Shown here: piece by piece, positions 22,073 through 29,585 of the stretch
Layout: every line of letters begins with the position of its first letter
Numbering within the stretch: the stretch's first letter is position 1
DNA from: Gaiellales bacterium
GTDB lineage: Bacteria > Actinomycetota > Thermoleophilia > Gaiellales > JAICJC01
Assembly (NCBI GenBank): GCA_036403155.1
Contig: DASWRM010000002.1
Span: forward strand, 1-37,542
Direction: 5' to 3'
DNA: 37,542 bases
The notes under the pieces: generated by a model
What the model was told of the DNA's origin: nothing
Seen by the model: the letters and a program-made list of their open reading frames with translations, nothing else
The model's database searches: none
Position numbers and translations under genes: made by a program

Positions 22073-24289
22073 TCAGTCGCCGGAGGTCTCCACCTCCATT
22101 CGCGGGGCGGGCTCGACCTGGAACCGCGGAAGCCAGTGCAGCGGCTTGGGGAGGTACCAGTTCCAGTCGCCCAGCAGCTTCATGGTGGCCGGCAGCAGGA
22201 CGCCCCGGATGATCGTGGCGTCGATCAGGATCGCCGACGCCAGCCCGACTCCGAACTCCTTGAGGTCGACGATGCTGAGCGTGAGGAAGATCGAGAACAC
22301 GCCCACCATCACCAGCGCGGCGCTGGTCACCGTTCCCGCTGTGCTCTTGATGCCCTCGGCCACCGCGTCCTCGGTGGACATGCCGCGGTCGACCAGCTCC
22401 TTGACCCGGCTGAGGATGAAGACGTGGTAGTCCATCGACAGCCCGAACAGGATCACGAACAGGAACAGCGGCAGCCAGGGCGCGACGCCGCCGGTGGGCG
22501 TGAAGCCCAGCAGCGAGGAGCCGTGCCCGTCCTCGAAGACCGCCACCAGGACGCCGTAGGCGGCGGCGACCGAGAGGAGGTTCAGGAGTATGGCCTTGAT
22601 CGGGACGACGATCGAGCGGAACGTGACCATCAGCAGGACGAACGCCAGGCTGAGCACGAACCCGAACACGATCGGCGTGTTGCGGGAGAGCATCGTGCTC
22701 TGGTCCCGGTCGATCGCGGTCTGGCCACTGACGTCGGCGCTGGCGTTCTGCACCGACCCGATCGTCTGGGGGATCAGGCGGTCACGAAGCGCTGTCAACG
22801 CCTGCTTCGAGGCCTGGTTGGTGCCGTTGCCTGCCAGAGGCATGGACAGCACCGCGACGGTATGCGTCCTGTCCGTTGTGATGTTGATCGGCTCATGGAC
22901 GATGCCACTCTCGAGTGCGTCCTGGCGCAGGTTTGTGATGGCCGACTGCACGTCCGAGCTGCGGGTGTCGTCGGCCTTGATGACGACCACGGCCGGCATG
23001 TCGGTGTTGGGGAATGCCTGCTCCAGGTGCTTGAGCACGGTGATTCCGGGCAGTCCGGGAGGCAGGTCGTTGATGCCGGTGTTGTGCACCCGGAAGTGCA
23101 GCGCCGGCGAGGCGATCGCCAGGAGCACGGCCAGGGAGACAGCCGCAGCAGCGGCCGGCCGCCGGAGCACTCTCGACAGCACGGCTCCCCAGATGCGGGA
23201 ATCGCGCTGCGCTCGCGTGCGCCGCCGGAACGGCACCCGGATGCGGCCCTTGTCGACGTGGTGGCCGAGCAGGGCCAGCGCCGCCGGCAGCGCCGTCAGC
23301 GAGCCGAGCATTGCAACCGCGACGACCATGATCGTCCCCACCGCGAAGGAGGTGGAGGCCTTGTCGCCGGTCAGGAACTGCCCGGCCATGGCAACCATGA
23401 CCGTGAAGCCGGACACGAGGATCGCGCGGCCCGACGTGGCCGAGGCGATCCCGACCGCGGTCTGTGCGTCATGTCCATTCGCCCGCTCCTCGCGCTCCCG
23501 CTTGAGGTAGAAGAGCGAGTAGTCGACGCCGACAGCCATCCCGATCAGGGTGATCACGATGGATGCGTTCTCGTCGATCGGGAAGATCTGGCTCGGGATC
23601 GAGACGAGCCCGATGGTCGCCAGCACCGCCGAGACCGCGAGCAGCACGGGGACGCCGGCGGCCACGATCGCGCCGAAAGCCAGCACGAGGATGATCAGGG
23701 TGACGGGCAGAGACATCGTCTCGGCCTTATTCAGGTCGCTCTGCACCTTCTTGTCCAGCTGAGCGCCAGACGTGGCGTCGCCGAACTCCTCGATGCGAAT
23801 CGAGGGATTGGCGCGCTGTGCGTCCTTGACAGCCGCCTGCACCGGGGCGATCCGGTCGGATGCGGTGTCGAAGTCGCCCTTGATCGTGAACTGGATCATG
23901 GCCGAGTGCCGGTCCTTCGACACCAGGCCGGTGCTCGACCCATGGCCGGGGGCCTTGAGGTTCGCCACCACGGGGATGCGAGCGAAGCCAGCGGTCGTCT
24001 GCGTGATGGCCTGACGGAAGGCGGGATCGCCGGCCGTCAGCGTGGCGCTGTGGATCAGCACCAGCTCGGAGGCGGGCTTGGGGAAGCTCGACTCGAGCGT
24101 CTTCTCTGCTCGTCCGGATTCGCCGGTGAACTGGTCGGCCTTGGTCAGCGTGTTCGCCGGCAGGAAGCTGCCGACCATCACCGCGAGCGCGACGAACACG
24201 AACCACCCGGCCAGGACGGAACGCTTGTGACGCGCGCTCCACCCGCCGAGCCGGGCCGCCAGACCTTTCGTTGTATCGATCGACGTCAT
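22073..24289 (-). CDS. MMPL/RND-family transporter
   Basis: This 738-residue membrane protein has the RND/MMPL layout: TM1 (RSVLAGWFVFVALAVMVGSFLP), a large external loop, TM2-6, a cytoplasmic region (GRIRVPFRRRTRAQRDSR), then TM7, a second external loop and TM8-12. The charged TM4/TM10 sites are GMAVGVDYSLFYLKREREER and LFGLSMDYHVFILSRVKELV, each holding the Asp-Tyr pair used for proton coupling in MmpL proteins. Such pumps export lipids, siderophores or drugs. I take ATG 24289 (MTSIDTTKGLAARLGG), with AAGGAG 11 nt upstream, although the frame is open for another 700 bases. A strong terminator follows the stop. Confidence 0.93.
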   Translation of the reverse strand: MTSIDTTKGLAARLGGWSARHKRSVLAGWFVFVALAVMVGSFLPANTLTKADQFTGESGRAEKTLESSFPKPASELVLIHSATLTAGDPAFRQAITQTTAGFARIPVVANLKAPGHGSSTGLVSKDRHSAMIQFTIKGDFDTASDRIAPVQAAVKDAQRANPSIRIEEFGDATSGAQLDKKVQSDLNKAETMSLPVTLIILVLAFGAIVAAGVPVLLAVSAVLATIGLVSIPSQIFPIDENASIVITLIGMAVGVDYSLFYLKREREERANGHDAQTAVGIASATSGRAILVSGFTVMVAMAGQFLTGDKASTSFAVGTIMVVAVAMLGSLTALPAALALLGHHVDKGRIRVPFRRRTRAQRDSRIWGAVLSRVLRRPAAAAAVSLAVLLAIASPALHFRVHNTGINDLPPGLPGITVLKHLEQAFPNTDMPAVVVIKADDTRSSDVQSAITNLRQDALESGIVHEPINITTDRTHTVAVLSMPLAGNGTNQASKQALTALRDRLIPQTIGSVQNASADVSGQTAIDRDQSTMLSRNTPIVFGFVLSLAFVLLMVTFRSIVVPIKAILLNLLSVAAAYGVLVAVFEDGHGSSLLGFTPTGGVAPWLPLFLFVILFGLSMDYHVFILSRVKELVDRGMSTEDAVAEGIKSTAGTVTSAALVMVGVFSIFLTLSIVDLKEFGVGLASAILIDATIIRGVLLPATMKLLGDWNWYLPKPLHWLPRFQVEPAPRMEVETSGD

Positions 24290-24518
24290 GAGAACAGGAA
24301 CTCCTTGGAGGCATGTGGGCCGGGACGGTCGCCCTGGCTGCGTCCATCCTGTCCGCACGGAGGCTTGCAAGCCCTGGTGCTGCCAGGCGTCTGGATCAGC
24401 AAACAGCGCCGGTGATGGTGCGGCCTGCACCACCATGGGCCGTGGGGGTCTCGGCGCATCGCCGGCGTACCATGGGCATCCGGCGGTCGACGTCACGGTC
24501 GCCTGAGAGGATGCCGTC
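24290..24518. other. Gene-free spacer, divergent promoter region
   Basis: These 229 bases separate the MMPL gene (leftward) from the small gene at 24519 (rightward). Apart from an AAGGAG 11 nt before the MMPL start and a GAGAGG before ATG 24519, I see no gene, clear box, hairpin or riboswitch here. Confidence 0.5.
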
Positions 24519-24728
24519 ATGACACCGAGTTCCGGCCGATATGTCGTGCTCATGCAGGTGGGCGACCACGAATGGCGCGTCCTCGGAGAGGTCGACCGAC
24601 GGCCCGGCTGGCCGGCGCGGAAGTCACGCGGGCAGGCGGTGCGGGACGTTCTCGGCCGCGAGCCGGCGAAGGGCGAGGTGTTCGCCGTCCTGCCCAGCAG
24701 CGAGTGGCGGGTGGCGCGAGACGGGTGA
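24519..24728 (+). CDS. Small hypothetical protein (69 aa)
   Basis: This is a 69-residue protein with a strand-rich start (YVVLMQVGDHEWRVLGEVD) and a basic middle (RPGWPARKSRGQAVRDVLGR), ending in VFAVLPSSEWRVARDG. No transmembrane or cysteine feature is seen. It resembles small actinobacterial conserved hypotheticals, but I cannot name a family. The ATG is preceded by GAGAGGAT, which may be a weak ribosome-binding site. It stands alone between the MMPL promoter region and the repeated tRNA fragment at 24776. Confidence 0.6.
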   Translation: MTPSSGRYVVLMQVGDHEWRVLGEVDRRPGWPARKSRGQAVRDVLGREPAKGEVFAVLPSSEWRVARDG

Positions 24729-24775
24729 CGGAGCGGCGGTTCCGCAACTCGACATGACGCCCCGGTACGGGAAGT

Positions 24776-24800
24776 CGACGCGGGGACTCGAACCCCGGAC
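24776..24800 (-). repeat. Displaced copy of tRNA-Thr 3' end (possible att site)
   Basis: These 25 bases are identical to 25690-25714, the T-arm and acceptor side of the tRNA-Thr gene, in the same orientation. Sequence beyond the copy does not form the rest of a tRNA. It contains the T-loop GTTCGAGT on the minus strand. The pair frames a 0.9 kb segment. Confidence 0.7.
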
Positions 24801-24851
24801 ACATCGCGCCCTCGAGGTCTGAGCGAAGGCCTGCTCGGGTAGCCATGCGCC

Positions 24852-25043
24852 GTGGACCCGCGAGAGACACGGCGCAGGGTGATGGCTGTGACGCGACGTG
24901 ACATGACGATCTTCGCCATCGTCGCCGCGGTGTGTCTTGGGTTGTTCCTCGGCGGTAACCGCGACGCTTCGCTGTTCGGGCTGGTGATCGTCGCAGCCAT
25001 CGTGATCGCGGGTGAGTCGTGGTTGCGCGGCAGGTTCCGCTAG
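24852..25043 (+). CDS. Small two-helix membrane protein
   Basis: This 63-residue protein has a basic N-terminus (MDPRETRRRVMAVTRRDM), then two hydrophobic stretches (MTIFAIVAAVCLGLFLGG and LFGLVIVAAIVIAG) joined by NRDAS, and ends RGRFR. It probably forms a hairpin in the membrane. I take GTG 24852, with TAGCCA 6 nt before it (leaderless spacing, imperfect box); ATG 24882 is the alternative. Family not recognised. It lies inside the segment bounded by the tRNA-Thr repeat and is 28 nt upstream of the GNAT gene. Confidence 0.6.
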   Translation: MDPRETRRRVMAVTRRDMTIFAIVAAVCLGLFLGGNRDASLFGLVIVAAIVIAGESWLRGRFR

Positions 25044-25056
25044 CTACTCAGCCCCG

Positions 25057-25062
25057 TAAGAT
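25057..25062 (+). promoter_or_regulatory. -10 box TAAGAT of the GNAT gene
   Basis: TAAGAT ends 9 nt before GTG 25072; a leader of at most a few nucleotides is expected. Confidence 0.5.
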
Positions 25063-25071
25063 GTTGCGAGC

Positions 25072-25548
25072 GTGTCCATCAACATCCGGCCATTCGAAGG
25101 GCGCGACGCAGGTGCGGTCGTCGCGCTCGCGCTACGGGCCTGGGAGCCGGTGCATTGCTCGATGGGCCGGGTGCTTGGGCCGGAGATCAACGCTCAGGTC
25201 TACCCGGACTGGCGAGCATCCCAGGAACAGGACGTGCGGAAGGCATGCGCCGAACAGATCGCCTCGGTGGCTTGTGCTGAGGAGAAGATCGTCGGGTTCG
25301 TGACGGTGGCGATCTCCGGCCCTGAGCAGCCAGGGGAGATCTACATGATCGCTGTCGATCCCACGTGCCAGCGCGACGGCGTCGGTCGTTCCCTCACCGA
25401 ACATGCGTTGCAGCAAGTCCGGGATGCGGGCTGCCGCGTAGCGGTCGTCGGCACGGGCGGTGATCCGGGCCACGCCCCGGCACGTGGCCTCTACGAGGCA
25501 TGCGGGTTCACGGCGCTACCTCTGGTCAACTACTACCGCCTCGTCTAA
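25072..25548 (+). CDS. GNAT-family N-acetyltransferase
   Basis: This 158-residue acetyltransferase carries the GNAT acetyl-CoA motif A in VDPTCQRDGVGRSLTEHAL (the R/Q-x-x-G-x-G/A loop as QRDGVG), preceded by EKIVGFVTVAISG and followed by CRVAVVGTGGDPGHAPARGLYEACGFTALPLVNYYRLV. Substrate unknown; small amines or antibiotics are common. It starts with GTG after a TAAGAT box. The gene uses noticeably more A/T-ending codons than its neighbours, consistent with recent acquisition, and it is the main cargo of the tRNA-bounded segment (24801-25689). Confidence 0.9.
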   Translation: MSINIRPFEGRDAGAVVALALRAWEPVHCSMGRVLGPEINAQVYPDWRASQEQDVRKACAEQIASVACAEEKIVGFVTVAISGPEQPGEIYMIAVDPTCQRDGVGRSLTEHALQQVRDAGCRVAVVGTGGDPGHAPARGLYEACGFTALPLVNYYRLV

Positions 25549-25686
25549 GCGCTTCTGTCGGGGTCACCCGCGCATCACTCAACGTCCTGCGGTAGATCGC
25601 TTGCGAAAGGCGGTCGCTGGCGCTTAAGCGACGATGCCGTGTCCGAAACGTGTCCGCGACCAGCCTCGAACGCCCGGAATCCCTCA

Positions 25687-25759
25687 AGCCGACGCGGGGA
25701 CTCGAACCCCGGACCCCATCATTACGAGTGATGTGCTCTACCAGCTGAGCTACGTCGGC
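25687..25759 (-). tRNA. tRNA-Thr(CGT)
   Basis: The minus strand folds as a full 73-nt cloverleaf: acceptor GCCGACG/CGTCGGC, D-arm GCTC...GAGC, anticodon stem CATCA/TGATG with loop CTCGTAA (anticodon CGT at 25726-25724, reads ACG), and T-arm CGGGG-TTCGAGT-CCCCG. CCA is not encoded. Its 3' end is duplicated at 24776-24800. Confidence 0.96.
25690..25714 (-). repeat. tRNA-Thr 3' end, partner of 24776-24800
   Basis: This is the 25-bp exact direct repeat within the intact tRNA gene. Its position (T-arm plus acceptor) is where tyrosine integrases of actinobacterial elements usually recombine. Confidence 0.7.
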
Positions 25760-25791
25760 GTCTGCCTGGCTATCGGTCAGGCCGGGCGATT

Positions 25792-26643
25792 CTAGCGCTC
25801 CCCGGCGGCCGGCCCGCGCCCGGCGAGCAGCTCCCGGAGGATCGGCTCAGGACCGTGGAAGGCGGTGGACGAGGCGTCGACCGCCATCGAGCCACCGTCC
25901 ACCGGAAGCTCGATCCCGTTCACATAGCTCGCATCCCCGCTGGCCAGGAAGCGCACCGCGGCGGCGATCTCGGACGGCTCCGCCGCGCGGCGGAGCGGCG
26001 ACTCGCGGGTGCACAGGGCGTAGGCGTGCTCCAGATCGGTGTCCCAGGCCTCGGCCACCGCGCTCATGTCCTCGTCGCCCATCGGGGTGCGCACCCACCC
26101 GGGACACACGGTGTTGGCGCGGACGCCCTGGGGCCCGTAGTCGTTTGCGATGCAGCGGGTCAGCATCACGAGCCCCGCTTTCGACGTGCAGTACGAGGCC
26201 CACCCTGGCCCCGCCTGCCAGGCGTTGGTCGACGCGACGTTGACGATGCATCCGCGCCGCGCGATCAGGTGCGGCAGCGCCTCGCGCGCGACCAGGAAGG
26301 GGCCGGTCAGGTTGATCCGCATGGTCTGATCCCACCCCTCCGGGGTGTCCTCGCCCACCGGCGCGCTATCCCCCACTCCATGGTTGCAGACCAGGACGTC
26401 GAGCCCGCCGAACGCGTCCACCACGCCGTCGACCGCCCCGCGGGCGCCGTCCGGCGTACCGACGTCGCCCGAGACGACAACACAGCGGCCCGCCGGCAGA
26501 GCCGCCGCCACCTCCTCCAGCGGGGCGCGCCTCCGCCCCGCGAGCCCGACCGCGTAGCCGTCGGCCGCGAACCGCTCCGCCACCGCGCGTCCGATCCCGG
26601 TTCCTGCGCCGGTCACCAGCGCCGTTCGCACCACATCGCTCAT
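25792..26643 (-). CDS. SDR-family oxidoreductase
   Basis: This 283-residue classical short-chain dehydrogenase has the cofactor motif TGAGTGIG (11-18), NHGVG in place of NNAG, Ser138 in IVNVASTN, and the catalytic Tyr151/Lys155 pair (YCTSK). PGWVRTPM and VNGIELPVDGGSMAV finish the fold. It should oxidise or reduce an alcohol/ketone with NAD(P); GRRRAP after strand 2 suggests NADP preference (inference). A GGAGG ribosome-binding site stands 5 nt before the ATG. It follows the MFS and exported-protein genes on the same strand with a 66-nt gap and may share their transcript. The C-terminal tail after DGGSMAV is longer than usual by about 30 residues. Confidence 0.93.
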   Translation of the reverse strand: MSDVVRTALVTGAGTGIGRAVAERFAADGYAVGLAGRRRAPLEEVAAALPAGRCVVVSGDVGTPDGARGAVDGVVDAFGGLDVLVCNHGVGDSAPVGEDTPEGWDQTMRINLTGPFLVAREALPHLIARRGCIVNVASTNAWQAGPGWASYCTSKAGLVMLTRCIANDYGPQGVRANTVCPGWVRTPMGDEDMSAVAEAWDTDLEHAYALCTRESPLRRAAEPSEIAAAVRFLASGDASYVNGIELPVDGGSMAVDASSTAFHGPEPILRELLAGRGPAAGER

Positions 26644-26709
26644 GCTTCCTCCGTGCGGCCACAGCCGCGTCCGACTCGACGAGCGCGCGAGGCTACAGCA
26701 CCGGGTCCG

Positions 26710-27162
26710 CTACGACAGCGCCTGGCGCACGTAGGCGATCAGCCTGTCGATCGGCGCAGCGGCCGCCGCCGCCCGGAGCAGGAACGCCTCCACCGAGTTG
26801 ATGCTGCCGCTGTGCTCGCCGTCGTCGATTGCGCGCTGAAGGCCGGCGCGCGCAGCGTCGTCGATGCGGGCCTTGCTGAACCCGTGTTTCCGCGCGAACT
26901 GATCGAGGCGGCGCTGGTCGGTGAAGGCGAGCGTCAGCTCCTCGCGCGAGACACCGAGCGTGCAGGCCGCCCCGCTGAGGGCCGATAACGCGACCTGGGT
27001 CTCCAGTGCGGTCGTGCCCCGGATGTCCGGCCAGTGCCTCGGCGTACACGGATCCCGCGTCGCGGCCGGCGCGTAGCCGGTTCCGCCGGCGACGGCATAG
27101 CCGGCCACCAGCGCCGCCGAAACCACCGCGGCGACCACCACAGCGCCGAGCCCCCTCGTCAC
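26710..27162 (-). CDS. Exported or membrane-anchored hypothetical protein
   Basis: This 150-residue protein starts with a hydrophobic signal/anchor (GLGAVVVAAVVSAALVAGYAVAGG, about 4-27). A mature helical domain follows, with two cysteines (PCTPRHW and GAACTLGV) that could form a disulfide outside the cell, and helices such as SREELTLAFTDQRRLDQFAR and ARIDDAARAGLQRAIDDGE. I do not recognise the family. Its GTG overlaps the MFS stop as GTGA (27159-27162), so the two are translationally coupled and probably work together. The MFS protein has an unusual external loop near its end that could be a contact surface (inference). Confidence 0.75.
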   Translation of the reverse strand: MTRGLGAVVVAAVVSAALVAGYAVAGGTGYAPAATRDPCTPRHWPDIRGTTALETQVALSALSGAACTLGVSREELTLAFTDQRRLDQFARKHGFSKARIDDAARAGLQRAIDDGEHSGSINSVEAFLLRAAAAAAPIDRLIAYVRQALS

Positions 27163-28490
27163 AGCTCCGGCCTCCCGCGCACCAGGGGTACGGCGGCCGC
27201 AAGGCCGAGCAGCGCCGCCACGAGGAAGCTGCGGCTGAACGCATGCGTCACCGCTCGATCGATCTGATCCTGGATCCGCGACTCCAGGTCCGCGGCCGCG
27301 GGCGAGGGTGCGATCTTCCGGAACGCCGGCCGGATGTCGGGCGGCCGGGTGACAGACCCGGAGCCGATCTGGTCGACCAGGGCGGTGCCGAGGTCGAGCT
27401 TCTGGCCGAGATCAAGCGGCGAGTCGAGGATGATCCGGGTGCCGGCCAGCTCCGCCCTGTTCTGCTGGTCGGTCAGATCACCGGTGAAGAGCGGCGTCAG
27501 GATCAGGAGCCCGATGCAGACGCCGGCATGACGGGAAGCGAGCGTCCAGCCCCCGTGGATGGCCAGCGGCGAGCGCCCGTGCAGCGCGTCCTCGGTGAGG
27601 GCGCCGAGCGACAGTGCGAGGCCCACTCCGATCGCCACCTGGGGCGGCACCAGCCATCCCCACGCCGCCCCGGGGAGCAGCGCGAGCGCACCCAGGCCAC
27701 CCGCGACCAGGATGGCGCCGCAGATGCCCCGCATACGCGGCGGGATGCGCGCAGGCAGGCCGACATACCCGGCCAGCGCAGCGATAGGCATGACCGTGAC
27801 GATGGCGGCGGCCGCAAGCGGCGAGTGTCCCCAGCCGTTGATCAGCAGCAGGACGACCAGGAAGAGCGCCGCCGTGAGCGCGGCGGACAGCAGCGCAAGC
27901 GACAGGTTCGCGGCCAGCGCCGGCCGTCCGGGAGGATCCGCACGCGCCGGGGCGACGTCGCGTGGCACGAACACGAGCGCCGCGAGGGCGAGCGGCACCT
28001 GCAGGAAGAAGATCGCTTCCCAGCTGATCGCCTCGGTCAGCGCACCGCCGATCGCGGGTCCTGCCGCCGCGCCGATCGCGCCCGCCGCGGCCCAGACGGC
28101 GACCGCCCGGCTCTCCCAGCGGGCCAGGCTCGAGAGCAGCTCGAGCGCGGCGCAGACGGCAGCCGCTCCGCCGACCGCCTGCGCGCCGCGGAACACGAGC
28201 AGCCAGTCGAACCCCGGCGCAAGCGCGCACCCGAGCGAGGCGGCCGCGAACACGAGCAGGCCGACGCTGCAGACACGCCCGGGGGGCAGCCGCCGTGACA
28301 GCACCGCGGCCGGGATCGCGGCGACCGCCATGACCAGATTGAACAGCGTCAGCACCCAGGAAACGCTGTCGATGGGGACGTCGAAGCGGTCCAGGATCGC
28401 GGGGAGGGCCAGGATCACCACGGACGAGTCGGCCAGCACCAGGCCGACCGCCAGTCCGAGGGCCGCCACCGTGCGGCGGTCGCGTGTCAC
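27159..28490 (-). CDS. MFS transporter (DHA2-like)
   Basis: This 443-residue transporter starts VTRDRRTVAALGLAVGLVLAD. Motif C-like and A-like segments are present: LLVFRGAQAVGGAAAVCAAL, RAVAVWAAAGAIGAAAGPAIGGAL (the antiporter motif), and SRRLPPGRVCSVGLLVF. It resembles DHA2-type drug/proton antiporters. Between the last two membrane segments lies a long hydrophilic loop of about 90 residues (from GDLTDQQNRAELAGTR to QIDRAVTHAFSRSF), typical of 14-TM members. GTG 28490 was chosen because TACGGT ends 6 nt before it; ATG 28556 is possible. It is first in an operon with the coupled exported protein. Confidence 0.87.
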   Translation of the reverse strand: MTRDRRTVAALGLAVGLVLADSSVVILALPAILDRFDVPIDSVSWVLTLFNLVMAVAAIPAAVLSRRLPPGRVCSVGLLVFAAASLGCALAPGFDWLLVFRGAQAVGGAAAVCAALELLSSLARWESRAVAVWAAAGAIGAAAGPAIGGALTEAISWEAIFFLQVPLALAALVFVPRDVAPARADPPGRPALAANLSLALLSAALTAALFLVVLLLINGWGHSPLAAAAIVTVMPIAALAGYVGLPARIPPRMRGICGAILVAGGLGALALLPGAAWGWLVPPQVAIGVGLALSLGALTEDALHGRSPLAIHGGWTLASRHAGVCIGLLILTPLFTGDLTDQQNRAELAGTRIILDSPLDLGQKLDLGTALVDQIGSGSVTRPPDIRPAFRKIAPSPAAADLESRIQDQIDRAVTHAFSRSFLVAALLGLAAAVPLVRGRPEL

Positions 28491-28496
28491 GGCGGA

Positions 28497-28502
28497 ACCG
28501 TA
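28497..28502 (-). promoter_or_regulatory. -10 box TACGGT of the MFS operon
   Basis: TACGGT on the minus strand ends 6 nt before GTG 28490, supporting that start. Confidence 0.5.
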
Positions 28503-28576
28503 CCCGCCAGGGGCGGTCGCTAGGCGGCGCGCCGGGCGGCGATCGTCCAGCCGCATGCCGGCACGCTACCGCGCTG

Positions 28577-28582
28577 TAGGCT
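28577..28582 (+). promoter_or_regulatory. -10 box TAGGCT of the epimerase gene
   Basis: TAGGCT ends 7 nt before ATG 28590; leaderless transcript expected. Confidence 0.55.
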
Positions 28583-28589
28583 GGCGCGC

Positions 28590-29585
28590 ATGCTGACGCT
28601 GGTCACCGGCGCGACGGGCTACATCGGCGTGGAGCTGATCCGGCAGCTGCGCGCCCACGGGCGCGACGTGCGAGCGCTGGTGCGAACGTGGAACGCCGAG
28701 GAGCGGCTTGCGGGCACGGGCGCCGCCGCGGTGCTCGGAGACGTGACGGCGCCGGAGACGCTGCCGGCGGCGCTCGAGGGCGTCAGCCGCGTCTTCCATC
28801 TCGCCGGCGTCGTCGGACACCGCACATCCGACGAGGCGCGTCTGCAGCGCGTCAACGTCGACGGCGCGAAGCATCTCCTCGACGCGGCGGCGAGGGCGGG
28901 CGTCGAGCGAGTGGTCTTCACGTCGAGCGTCGGTGCGATGGGCCCGGCCGCATCGCCCGGATACCCGCGCAGCGAGCAGCACTCGCTGCTCGACGGCGAC
29001 GACGGCCGCGGCGACTTCCGCTACGCACGATCGAAGGCGCGGGGCGAGGAGCACGCGCTCACAGCGGCCCGGGAAGGACTCGACGTCGTGATCGTCAACC
29101 CGGGATTCGTGCTCGGGCCGGGCGATGTGCACAGGGTCTCCGCCTGGCCGATCGAGGAGTACCTGCGAGGTTTGCTGCGGTTCACCGTCCACGGCGGCCT
29201 GTCCTACGTGGACGTCCGCGATGTCGCTGCCGGCCACCTGCTGGCCGAGGAGCGCGGCCGCACCGGCGAGCGCTACATCCTGACGAACGACGAGGGCAAC
29301 CTGCCCTACCCCGAGTTCTTCGACCGCGTCGGCGACGCGGCCGGCCACCGCCGGTGGACGGTGAAGGTACCGGTCGGAGCGCTCACTCCCGGGCTCAAGG
29401 CCGCCCGCATCCTGCGGCTGCGGATGGTGCCGCTGGACGAGCACGAGCTGCGCTCGGGGGCGTACTGGTGGTACTACACGGCGGCCAAGGCACGCGAACA
29501 GCTTGGGTTCACGACGCGTCCGCTGGACGAGACGCTCGCCGACACCGTCGAGTGGTTCCGGGCGGACGGCTACCGCCGTCACTGA
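28590..29585 (+). CDS. NAD-dependent epimerase/dehydratase (extended SDR)
   Basis: This 331-residue extended short-chain dehydrogenase has TGATGYIG (6-13) for NAD(P), VFHLAGVVGH, VFTSSVGAMG and the catalytic Y-x-x-x-K in FRYARSKARGEEHAL, then VVIVNPGFVLGPGD. This matches the dihydroflavonol-reductase/HpnA-like branch, which acts on sugars, steroids or hopanoid side chains; no hopanoid genes are nearby. The C-terminal part (LPYPEFFDRVGDAAGHRRW and the final GFTTRPLDETLADTVEWFR) is complete. It starts with ATG 7 nt after TAGGCT and ends on the TGATCA shared with the convergent serine hydrolase. Confidence 0.92.
   Translation: MLTLVTGATGYIGVELIRQLRAHGRDVRALVRTWNAEERLAGTGAAAVLGDVTAPETLPAALEGVSRVFHLAGVVGHRTSDEARLQRVNVDGAKHLLDAAARAGVERVVFTSSVGAMGPAASPGYPRSEQHSLLDGDDGRGDFRYARSKARGEEHALTAAREGLDVVIVNPGFVLGPGDVHRVSAWPIEEYLRGLLRFTVHGGLSYVDVRDVAAGHLLAEERGRTGERYILTNDEGNLPYPEFFDRVGDAAGHRRWTVKVPVGALTPGLKAARILRLRMVPLDEHELRSGAYWWYYTAAKAREQLGFTTRPLDETLADTVEWFRADGYRRH

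Noticed and set aside
24776-24800. A second tRNA gene
   Set aside because: Only the T-arm and part of the acceptor side are present; the anticodon and D arms are missing.
25613-25632. Short hairpin GTCGCT/AGCGAC as terminator of the GNAT gene
   Set aside because: Only 6 bp with an 8-nt loop and no U-run; too weak to call.
24776-25759. Active prophage or integrative element
   Set aside because: No integrase, excisionase or phage gene lies between the repeats; only a scar or minimal element can be claimed.
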